This document shows positions 1 to 5,822 of a DNA stretch of 5,822 nucleotides, one piece after another; position 1 is the stretch's first letter, and each line of letters begins with the position of its first letter. The stretch is from Desulfotomaculum sp. (GTDB taxonomy: Bacteria > Bacillota > Desulfotomaculia > Desulfotomaculales > Desulfohalotomaculaceae): contig JAJOKN010000087.1 of the NCBI GenBank assembly GCA_021129815.1, positions 1 to 5,822 of the forward strand. Direction: 5' to 3'. A program made the position numbers and the translations under genes. Under the pieces are notes generated by a model that was not told the DNA's origin, ran no database searches, and was given only the letters and a program-made list of their open reading frames with translations.

Positions 1-1152
1 TCAAGAAAAATAGAGGTTAAGCCTTTGATTTCTCACACGTTTTCTTTAGATGAAGCGCTTGAAGCTTATAAATTGCTTGCGGAGAAAAGCCCATCTCTTG
101 GCATTTTGATAAAGTATCCTTCAAGAGAAGATGATAAGCTAAGAGAACGCACAGTGACTTTGGGCACACAAGCCAAAGATTTGAATATAAGTAATAAGAG
201 GCAAGTAACTGTAGGAGTGATTGGAGCAGGAAATTTCACAAACCAAGTGCTGTTGCCTGCTCTTAAAAAGACAGGTGTACGTTTGAAAACAATAGCTAGC
301 AGTACTGGAATCACAGGAGTACACGCAGGAAAGCGCTTTGGTTTTGATAGAGCTACTACTGACATAAAGGAAATAGTGCAAGATGATGAAATCGATGCAG
401 TATTCATAACTACCAGGCATAATACCCACGCAGCTTTTGTGATAGAAGCTTTAAAAGCAGGAAAACATGTCTTTGTGGAAAAGCCGCTTTGCTTAAATAA
501 AGAAGAGTTAGAGCACATAAAGCAAGTTATTTTGCCTGATAAGCAGATTCTTATGGTAGGGTTCAATCGTCGATTTTCTCCCTTGACAAAGAAGATGAAG
601 GAATTGATAAATAGCATGAAAAGTCCCATGATGATGGTCATGATGGTAAATGCTGGTTACATTCCAAAAGATCACTGGGTGCATGACATCGAAGTAGGTG
701 GCGGTCGCATAGTTGGAGAGGCGTGCCATTTTATTGATTTATTGAGATACTTAGCAGGTGATGAGATAGTGGATATAAAAACTAGCATGATGGGAGATGC
801 GCCTGGGATTGAGATAAGGGAAGATAAAGTAACTTTTACATTGTCTTTTGCAGATGGCTCAGTTGGCACGGTACATTACTTTGCAAACGGGCACAAGTCT
901 TTTCCTAAAGAGAGGCTTGAAGTATTTGTTGAAGGCAGAATTTTGGTGCTGGATAACTTTAAATCGCTTATTGGGTATGGCTGGCAAGGATTTAAAAAAA
1001 TGAAGCTTTTAAGCCAGAACAAAGGACATAGGGAGGGGATAAAGGCTTTTATAGATGCGGTTAGTACGGCAAAAGGTTATCCCATTCCTTTAGAAGAATT
1101 GTTTGAAGTTACCAAAGCCAGTTTTGACGTTTTAGAAAAAACTTATTGTTAA
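1..1152 (+). CDS. Bi-domain oxidoreductase, 3' part (MDR tail fused to Gfo/Idh/MocA domain), 5' end outside window
   Basis: The frame is open from base 1 with no stop, and the first codons read SRKIEVKPLISHTFSLDEA, which matches the end of a zinc-type alcohol dehydrogenase domain. The TTG at 25 is therefore an internal Leu codon, not a start. In window numbering (383 residues visible), about 1-45 are the MDR C-terminus and 46-68 a linker. A complete Gfo/Idh/MocA domain begins near 69. It has a Rossmann glycine motif (GVIGAGNF, 72-79), the family EKP motif (E160-K161-P162) and a GGGR...EACHFID block (233-246) with H243 in the usual catalytic/substrate region. Fusions of this kind are known as bi-domain-containing oxidoreductases, usually near 700 residues and found in glycan clusters. 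NAD(P)-dependent oxidation or reduction of a sugar or nucleotide sugar is expected; the substrate is unknown. The protein looks cytosolic. The next gene begins 23 bases downstream, which suggests an operon. Confidence 0.9.
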   Translation, partial: SRKIEVKPLISHTFSLDEALEAYKLLAEKSPSLGILIKYPSREDDKLRERTVTLGTQAKDLNISNKRQVTVGVIGAGNFTNQVLLPALKKTGVRLKTIASSTGITGVHAGKRFGFDRATTDIKEIVQDDEIDAVFITTRHNTHAAFVIEALKAGKHVFVEKPLCLNKEELEHIKQVILPDKQILMVGFNRRFSPLTKKMKELINSMKSPMMMVMMVNAGYIPKDHWVHDIEVGGGRIVGEACHFIDLLRYLAGDEIVDIKTSMMGDAPGIEIREDKVTFTLSFADGSVGTVHYFANGHKSFPKERLEVFVEGRILVLDNFKSLIGYGWQGFKKMKLLSQNKGHREGIKAFIDAVSTAKGYPIPLEELFEVTKASFDVLEKTYC

Positions 1153-1157
1153 AAAAT

Positions 1158-1164
1158 GGGAGAG
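1158..1164 (+). promoter_or_regulatory. Candidate ribosome binding site for the heparinase-like gene
   Basis: GGGAGAG lies 11 bases before the ATG at 1176. The only other upstream candidate start in frame, TTG at 1146, overlaps the end of the preceding gene and has only A/T-rich sequence before it with no purine-rich Shine-Dalgarno match. The site therefore favours ATG 1176, although the spacing is slightly long. Confidence 0.5.
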
Positions 1165-1175
1165 TATTTACGGAA

Positions 1176-3275
1176 ATGAATTTTCAAAAGATAAAAAACA
1201 CGATGGAAGAGATAAGACTTTTAGGCATAAGAGGAACTTGTTATAGGATTTTATATGAATTGAAAAACAGGACAGGAATTAAGGAATATTTAGAACCTAT
1301 TGATAAAGATGCTGTTGATAAGTGGCGCAAAAATCTGTCAAGAGATGTGTGCTTAGAAGAAGTTTGTCTTGAAAATTGGATTAAAAAAACTAAAGCTTTT
1401 TTTGTTGACAGTTCACTTGATTATAGGCGATATTTAAAAGAGATAAGAGGGCTAGAAGAGGATAAAATATTAAAAGCTGCACAAAACGCTTCTAAGGGAA
1501 AGATAAGAGCGTTTTCAAAGAATTTATATAATTATGGATATCCTAAGAGATGGCATTTAAATCCTATGAGAAATTGCAGTTGGCCAAGAGTGCACTATAG
1601 TAAGGTTATGAAATATGAAAGAGAGTGCGGAGATATAAAGCTTGTTTGGGAAGTAAATAGATTTGGCTTTGTCTTTGACTACGTTAGGGCATATCATCTG
1701 ACAGGCGACTCAGTTTGGTGCAGAGCGTTTTGCAGGGATTTAAAAAGCTGGGAAGAAGAAAATCCTTATCGTCAGGGAGCAAATTGGAGCAGCGGCCAAG
1801 AGCTCGCGATAAGAGTGCTTGTGTGGATATTTGCTCTTTTTAATTTTTGCAGGGATAAAGCTTTTAGCGAAGAGGATTTTAAGAGGATAAATGCGCTCAT
1901 GTACTTACACGGCGAGCACATCTACAACAACATAGATTATGCTTTGAGAGCAGTGCACAACAACCACTTGATAGGTGAGGCGCTTGCGCTGTATGCAATA
2001 GGTACTTATTTTCCATGGTTTAAACACTCTCGCAAATGGAAAGAAACAGGAAGGAACCTTTTGGAAAATGAATGTTTAAAGCAGTTTTATCCAGATGGAG
2101 GGTATTGTCAAAACTCGCACAACTACCACAGGCTTGCGCTTCACTATTATCTTTGGGGATACAGAATTGCAGAATTAAATAAAGAGCCTTTTTCAAGCGA
2201 TGTATTGCAAATATTTTGGCGTTCGCTTGAGCTGTTATGTGCTAACATGAACATGCGCAATGGCAGACTTCCAAATTATGGGGCGAATGACGGTGCGCTT
2301 TTGAATCCTTGGACGTGCTGCGATTTTTCTGATTTTCGGCCGCTTTTGAGCGCACTTAACTATGCAGTGAATAAAAATAAACTTTTCGTTCAAGGGCCGT
2401 GGGAAGAGGAACTGCTTTGGTTTTTTGGGCCTGATGCGCTTTATAGCCCATCTAAAAAACTCATTTTAAAGGATAAAAGCTTTGAGGTCGCAGGGTTACA
2501 TGTTCTGAGGCAAAGCGGCGATAACTTTTTGGCATTTCGATGCGGTACAATAAGGGATAGATTTGGACAGGCGGACCAGCTGCATTTGGATGTATGGTGG
2601 AAGGGGTTGAACATCGCGCAGGATCCAGGATCGTATTTGTATAATGATAAAACTTGGTTTCATGAGTACTTCGTCAGCACTGCTGCGCACAACACTGTGA
2701 CTGTAAATGATAGAAGTCAAATGCTGCTATACAGAAGGTTTAAGTTTTTATACTGGACTAAAGCAAAGCTTTTAAGTTTTGATGTGGATAAAGCAGGTAA
2801 AAAAGAAGTTGCAGGAGAACATTATGGTTATGAAAGAAAAGAGGGAGTGGTTCATAGAAGGAAAGTTAAAGTTGTAAGCGATGATTTATTTTTGGTAACG
2901 GATGAAATATACGGAAGAGAAAGAGCATTGAAAAAACATAAGCTTACACTGAACTGGCTTGTTTTGGATTTTGATTACAAAGAAATTGCTTTTGATGAGT
3001 GGAAAGGCATAAAACTCAAAACTTCAAAAGGGGATTTCTATATCTTAATTAGCGCAGTTAATAAAGAAGCTAAAAACTTATCCTTTGACTTAGAAATTAT
3101 AAGAGGAAAAGACGACAGGGATCCAAGGGGATGGATATCTAGATATTATGCCTGCAAAGAGCAATCTCTTTGTTTAAACGCTATTATTTATCAAAAGGAA
3201 GCAAAGTTCTTTACTATTTTGGGAAACAAAGATGCGGTGGGAGATTTTTTGAGATCTAAAGAAATTCCTTTATGA
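1176..3275 (+). CDS. Heparinase II/III family protein (polysaccharide lyase-like), no signal peptide
   Basis: The ATG start gives 699 residues; a TTG at 1146 would add ten but lacks a ribosome binding site. About residues 60-360 form the helical toroid domain typical of heparinase II/III-like proteins, with WHLNP (126-130), NRFGF (161-165), NWSSGQE (203-209), HNNHLIGE (261-268) and QNSHNYHR (312-319). About 430-640 form the C-terminal beta-sandwich domain, with LHLD (H470), QDPGSY (482-487) and AAHNTV (H505). From family knowledge, the likely catalytic set is N263 or H264, Y317 and H470. The 54-residue N263-Y317 spacing equals that I recall for heparinase III (Asn240/Tyr294). The family cleaves glycans by beta-elimination next to uronic acids, and the same fold includes the uronyl C5-epimerase dermatan sulfate epimerase. 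The N-terminus is charged with no hydrophobic leader, so the protein appears cytosolic, which is odd for a degradative lyase. A polymer-trimming or modifying role in glycan assembly is inferred. Confidence 0.88.
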   Translation: MNFQKIKNTMEEIRLLGIRGTCYRILYELKNRTGIKEYLEPIDKDAVDKWRKNLSRDVCLEEVCLENWIKKTKAFFVDSSLDYRRYLKEIRGLEEDKILKAAQNASKGKIRAFSKNLYNYGYPKRWHLNPMRNCSWPRVHYSKVMKYERECGDIKLVWEVNRFGFVFDYVRAYHLTGDSVWCRAFCRDLKSWEEENPYRQGANWSSGQELAIRVLVWIFALFNFCRDKAFSEEDFKRINALMYLHGEHIYNNIDYALRAVHNNHLIGEALALYAIGTYFPWFKHSRKWKETGRNLLENECLKQFYPDGGYCQNSHNYHRLALHYYLWGYRIAELNKEPFSSDVLQIFWRSLELLCANMNMRNGRLPNYGANDGALLNPWTCCDFSDFRPLLSALNYAVNKNKLFVQGPWEEELLWFFGPDALYSPSKKLILKDKSFEVAGLHVLRQSGDNFLAFRCGTIRDRFGQADQLHLDVWWKGLNIAQDPGSYLYNDKTWFHEYFVSTAAHNTVTVNDRSQMLLYRRFKFLYWTKAKLLSFDVDKAGKKEVAGEHYGYERKEGVVHRRKVKVVSDDLFLVTDEIYGRERALKKHKLTLNWLVLDFDYKEIAFDEWKGIKLKTSKGDFYILISAVNKEAKNLSFDLEIIRGKDDRDPRGWISRYYACKEQSLCLNAIIYQKEAKFFTILGNKDAVGDFLRSKEIPL

Positions 3276-3278
3276 AAT

Positions 3279-3283
3279 GAGGA
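3279..3283 (+). promoter_or_regulatory. Shine-Dalgarno site that favours GTG 3292 as glycosyltransferase start
   Basis: GAGGA sits 8 bases before the GTG at 3292, an ideal distance. It overlaps the first codons of the alternative ATG starts at 3277 and 3283, so it cannot serve them. The sequence just before 3277 has no comparable purine-rich site. The site lies right after the stop of the preceding gene (3273-3275), which suggests coupled translation. Confidence 0.65.
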
Positions 3284-3291
3284 TGCTTAAA

Positions 3292-4524
3292 GTGAACATT
3301 TTAGTTATACATCAATATTTTTTGGATAAAGATCAAGGCGGAGGGTCCAGGTTTAACCAGTTTGTCAAGTTTTGGACTGACATGGGGCATGAAGTGACTG
3401 TCATAGCAGGGATGGTGCACTATGCTACAGGAGAGAAGCCGAGCAAGTGGAAAGGCAGGCTTATAGTTGAGGAAGATTATGAAGGCGCAAAGGTCATAAG
3501 GACTTACGTGTCTGACAAATATAACGTGAGTTTTTTAGGAAGGCTGTTTGGCTATTTTTCTTTTATGCTCTCGTCGCTTCTAGCTATGTTCAAAATAAAG
3601 GATAAGCCTGATGTTATAATCGCTACATCTCCACCGCTTTTTACAGGTGTGACGGGTTTTTTGCTGAGCCTTAGGTTTGGATGTGCTTTTGTGTTTGAAG
3701 TGAGGGATCTGTGGCCTGAGTCTGCAATTGAACTTGGGATTATAAAAAATAAATTTTTGATAAAAGTATCTTTTTGGCTCGAAAAGGCTATTTATAAGCT
3801 AGCTTCTGGAATAAATGTGCTGACACCTGCGTTTAAAGATGCGATAGTAAAAAAGGGTATTTTGCCGCACAAGATTTGGCTTATACCTAATGGTGCAGAT
3901 TTGGATTTGTTCAGCGAAGAAGATGTGAGAGACATAAGAAAAGAATATGGTTGGGACGATAAATTTGTAGTGCTTTATATCGGAGCTCATGGCGTTGCTA
4001 ATAATTTAGAACAGCTTATCTTTGCAGCAGAGAAACTTAAAGAAGCTTTGCCTGACGTGTTGTTTGTTTTAATTGGAGATGGTATGGAAAAGCCAAAGCT
4101 TGTGAAAATGGTTAAAGAAAAAGGATTGGATAACGTGATGTTTATTCCACCGCAGCCCAAAGAAAGGATTAAGGACTTTGTATATGCTGCTGATGTTGGA
4201 ATTGCTGTTTTGAAAAGGGTAGATGTATTTAAAACAGTTTATCCAAACAAGGTATTTGATTATATGTGCTGCAAAAAGCCTGTGATTTTGGGGATTGACG
4301 GCATAGCTAGAAAGCTGGTAGTTGATGAAGCGAAATGCGGTATTTATTATGAGCCTGAAAATATCGATATGCTGGTAGATGCTGTAAAGATGTATTATAA
4401 CGATGAAAAACTCAGAAAAGAACACGGCGAAAATGGCTATAGATTTGTAAAGGCTAACTTTGACAGAAAAGTGCTTGCTAAAAAATACATAGATGAAATA
4501 AAAGCGATTTTAACGAGACCATAA
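3292..4524 (+). CDS. Glycosyltransferase family 4 (WbuB-like)
   Basis: From GTG 3292 the protein is 410 residues and begins MNILVIHQYF, the usual opening of WbuB-like GT4 enzymes; ATG 3277 would add five residues. It has a GT-B layout. The N-terminal acceptor domain has a glycine-rich GGGSR loop (16-20), a hydrophobic stretch around 79-98 that may sit on the membrane, a TSPP motif, and FEVRDLWPES (135-144). The C-terminal donor domain starts near 222, with YIGAHG (229-234), a VLIGDG strand, and YPNKVFDYM (317-325) leading to KKPVI. In that last motif D323 stands where retaining GT4 enzymes usually have the second Glu of the EX7E signature. The enzyme probably transfers a sugar, often an N-acetylhexosamine derivative in this subgroup, from a nucleotide donor to a lipid-linked intermediate at the inner face of the membrane. 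Donor and acceptor cannot be read from sequence. It follows the heparinase-like gene by 16 bases. Confidence 0.9.
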   Translation: MNILVIHQYFLDKDQGGGSRFNQFVKFWTDMGHEVTVIAGMVHYATGEKPSKWKGRLIVEEDYEGAKVIRTYVSDKYNVSFLGRLFGYFSFMLSSLLAMFKIKDKPDVIIATSPPLFTGVTGFLLSLRFGCAFVFEVRDLWPESAIELGIIKNKFLIKVSFWLEKAIYKLASGINVLTPAFKDAIVKKGILPHKIWLIPNGADLDLFSEEDVRDIRKEYGWDDKFVVLYIGAHGVANNLEQLIFAAEKLKEALPDVLFVLIGDGMEKPKLVKMVKEKGLDNVMFIPPQPKERIKDFVYAADVGIAVLKRVDVFKTVYPNKVFDYMCCKKPVILGIDGIARKLVVDEAKCGIYYEPENIDMLVDAVKMYYNDEKLRKEHGENGYRFVKANFDRKVLAKKYIDEIKAILTRP

Positions 4525-4543
4525 GCTAAATAAATTACGTTTT

Positions 4544-4550
4544 AGAGGTG
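4544..4550 (+). promoter_or_regulatory. Strong Shine-Dalgarno site for wecC
   Basis: AGAGGTG ends 7 bases before GTG 4558, with strong complementarity to the 16S rRNA 3' end. It fixes the start, since the resulting N-terminus MKKICVLGLGYIG places the Rossmann motif at the expected position. It lies in the 33-base gap after the glycosyltransferase stop, which shows no convincing terminator. Confidence 0.75.
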
Positions 4551-4557
4551 AAGATCT

Positions 4558-5822
4558 GTGAAGAAAATTTGTGTGCTGGGATTGGGTTACATAGGCCTTC
4601 CTACTGCTAGTATATTTGCCAACAATGGTTTTGAAGTCATTGGGGTTGATATAGATCAGTCAGTTGTGAATACCATAAACCAAGGCAATATACATATAAA
4701 AGAACCTGGGCTAAATACGATAGTGAGGGCTGCTGTGAATTCTGGAAATTTGATTGCTTCTACAACGCCAAAAGAAGCAGATGTTTTCATAATAGCTGTG
4801 CCCACGCCTATAACAGATCAAAAAAAAGCAGATTTGAGCTTTATAAAAAGTGCAGTAAATTCAATCATTCCACATTTGAGGAACGGAAACTTAGTGATAC
4901 TGGAGTCCACTAGTCCACCAAGGACAACGGTTGATATTGTAGTGCCGCTTTTAGAGAAGAGCGGATTGGAAGTAGGCACAGAAATATACGTAGCGCACTG
5001 CCCTGAAAGGGTATTGCCGGGGAATATTTTACATGAATTGATATACAACAACAGAATCATAGGTGGCATAAATGAACAGTCTTCACAAAAAGCTAAAGAG
5101 CTTTACGAAAGAATTGTGCAAGGTGACATTGTGATTACAGATGCTACGTCAGCGGAGATGGCAAAGCTGATGGAAAATACTTTTAGAGATGTAAACATTG
5201 CGCTGGCAAATGAGTTGTGCAAAATTGCTTATGATATAAAGTTAGATGCTTTGGAAGTTATAAAACTTGCTAACATGCACCCGAGGGTAAATATTCACAG
5301 TCCTGGACCAGGTGTAGGAGGGCATTGTTTGGCAGTAGACCCTTGGTTTATAGTTGAAAAGAGCAAATTTGCTGAACTCATAAAGCTAGGTAGAAATATC
5401 AACGATAACATGCCAAAGTTTGTAGCTACCCGAGCTTTGCAATTGTTAAAAGATATAGAGGACCCTGTTGTTACAATTTTAGGAGTGGCTTATAAAGGTA
5501 ATGTAGATGATACGCGAGAAAGCCCTGCAACTAGCGTTATAAAGGAACTAATTGATAATGGTGTGAGTGTAAGAGTTTATGATCCACATGTGAAAAACTA
5601 TGAGTATGAACTCTTTTCTTTAGAAGAAGCTTTTAGAAGATCTGATTTGGTGCTTGTTCTTGCTGATCACAGCGAGTTTAAGTATTTATCAGCAAGCGAG
5701 TTAGGAAAGTTGATGAGAAGAAAAGCAGTTTTTGACACTAAGAATTGTTTGAATCATTTAAAATGGGAAAAGGCAGGATTTTTAGTAGAAGTACTGGGTA
5801 AATATAGCAGCAGATGGAACGA
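4558..5822 (+). CDS. wecC: UDP-N-acetyl-D-mannosamine dehydrogenase, 3' end outside window
   Basis: The gene starts at GTG 4558 and stays open to the window edge, giving 421 complete codons. This is about the full length of the family (E. coli WecC is about 420), so little is missing. The enzyme oxidises UDP-ManNAc to UDP-ManNAcA with two NAD+ in the cytosol. The NAD-binding domain carries GLGYIG (8-13), AVPTP and ESTSPP (116-121, T118). CPERVLPG (148-155) and the following NNRIIGG separate WecC-type enzymes from UDP-glucose dehydrogenases, which have a different motif here. The central helix holds K203 and N207. GPGVGGHC ends in the catalytic Cys C257, and KGNVDDTRESPA (313-324) marks the C-terminal UDP-binding domain. 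All expected active-site residues are present. The usual partner, UDP-GlcNAc 2-epimerase (wecB), is not in the window. Dehydrogenases for UDP-GlcNAc or UDP-Glc are the alternatives but fit the motifs less well. Confidence 0.92.
   Translation, partial: MKKICVLGLGYIGLPTASIFANNGFEVIGVDIDQSVVNTINQGNIHIKEPGLNTIVRAAVNSGNLIASTTPKEADVFIIAVPTPITDQKKADLSFIKSAVNSIIPHLRNGNLVILESTSPPRTTVDIVVPLLEKSGLEVGTEIYVAHCPERVLPGNILHELIYNNRIIGGINEQSSQKAKELYERIVQGDIVITDATSAEMAKLMENTFRDVNIALANELCKIAYDIKLDALEVIKLANMHPRVNIHSPGPGVGGHCLAVDPWFIVEKSKFAELIKLGRNINDNMPKFVATRALQLLKDIEDPVVTILGVAYKGNVDDTRESPATSVIKELIDNGVSVRVYDPHVKNYEYELFSLEEAFRRSDLVLVLADHSEFKYLSASELGKLMRRKAVFDTKNCLNHLKWEKAGFLVEVLGKYSSRWN

Noticed and set aside
583..611. 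TTGACA followed after 17 bases by GATAAA, resembling a sigma-A promoter
   Set aside because: It lies inside the conserved coding sequence of the oxidoreductase, the -10 match is only four of six, and no gene begins soon after it. Chance matches are common in AT-rich DNA.
66..641. Long open frame on the - strand, opposite the oxidoreductase gene
   Set aside because: It is fully antisense to a strongly conserved coding region, its translation matches no family I recognise, and it has no convincing ribosome binding site. It is a by-product of codon bias, as are the other - strand open frames in the window.
1146..1175. TTG 1146 as start of the heparinase-like gene, overlapping the previous gene by seven bases
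   Set aside because: There is no Shine-Dalgarno match upstream of it, while ATG 1176 has GGGAGAG in front. The extra ten residues resemble no conserved segment.
4526..4545. CTAAA/TTTAG inverted repeat in the gap before wecC, considered as a terminator or attenuator
   Set aside because: The stem is only five pairs, nearly all A-T, with no following T-tract, and it overlaps the ribosome binding site. It would be very unstable.
4558..5822. UDP-glucose 6-dehydrogenase as identity of the last gene
   Set aside because: The fold and catalytic Cys fit both, but CPERVLPG and the NNRIIGG segment are WecC-type signatures, and the ESTSPP motif differs from the usual STVP form of UDP-glucose dehydrogenases.

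Overview
The window is a single-direction piece of a polysaccharide (exopolysaccharide, capsule or secondary cell-wall glycan) biosynthesis cluster. It holds four tightly packed + strand genes and no RNA gene, mobile element, CRISPR array or clear promoter or terminator. The DNA is AT-rich. Arg is mostly AGA/AGG and Ile often ATA. GTG starts with good Shine-Dalgarno sequences occur. This suits a low-GC Firmicute, and the AGR/ATA bias recalls thermophilic Clostridia such as the Thermoanaerobacter group. That assignment is an inference from composition and gene type, not from a diagnostic marker.

Layout: (1) 1-1152, the 3' part of a fused oxidoreductase gene. The tail of a zinc-type alcohol dehydrogenase-like (MDR) domain is followed by a complete Gfo/Idh/MocA domain; the gene begins upstream of the window. 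(2) 1176-3275, a heparinase II/III (polysaccharide lyase-like) protein with no visible signal peptide. (3) 3292-4524, a GT4 family glycosyltransferase of the WbuB-like type, best started at a GTG with a well-placed Shine-Dalgarno sequence. (4) 4558 to the end, a UDP-N-acetyl-D-mannosamine dehydrogenase (wecC type), open at the window edge. Gaps between genes are 16 to 33 bases, so the genes are probably co-transcribed.

Working model: WecC supplies UDP-ManNAcA, an acidic sugar donor, and the GT4 enzyme transfers a sugar onto the growing lipid-linked glycan. The fused oxidoreductase probably modifies a sugar or sugar nucleotide using NAD(P). The heparinase-like protein belongs to a fold that acts on uronic-acid-containing chains, so the glycan made here is a reasonable candidate substrate. 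The partner epimerase (wecB), the flippase/polymerase and the initiating transferase are not in the window. The least understood part is the side-by-side pair of fused oxidoreductase and leaderless lyase-like enzyme.
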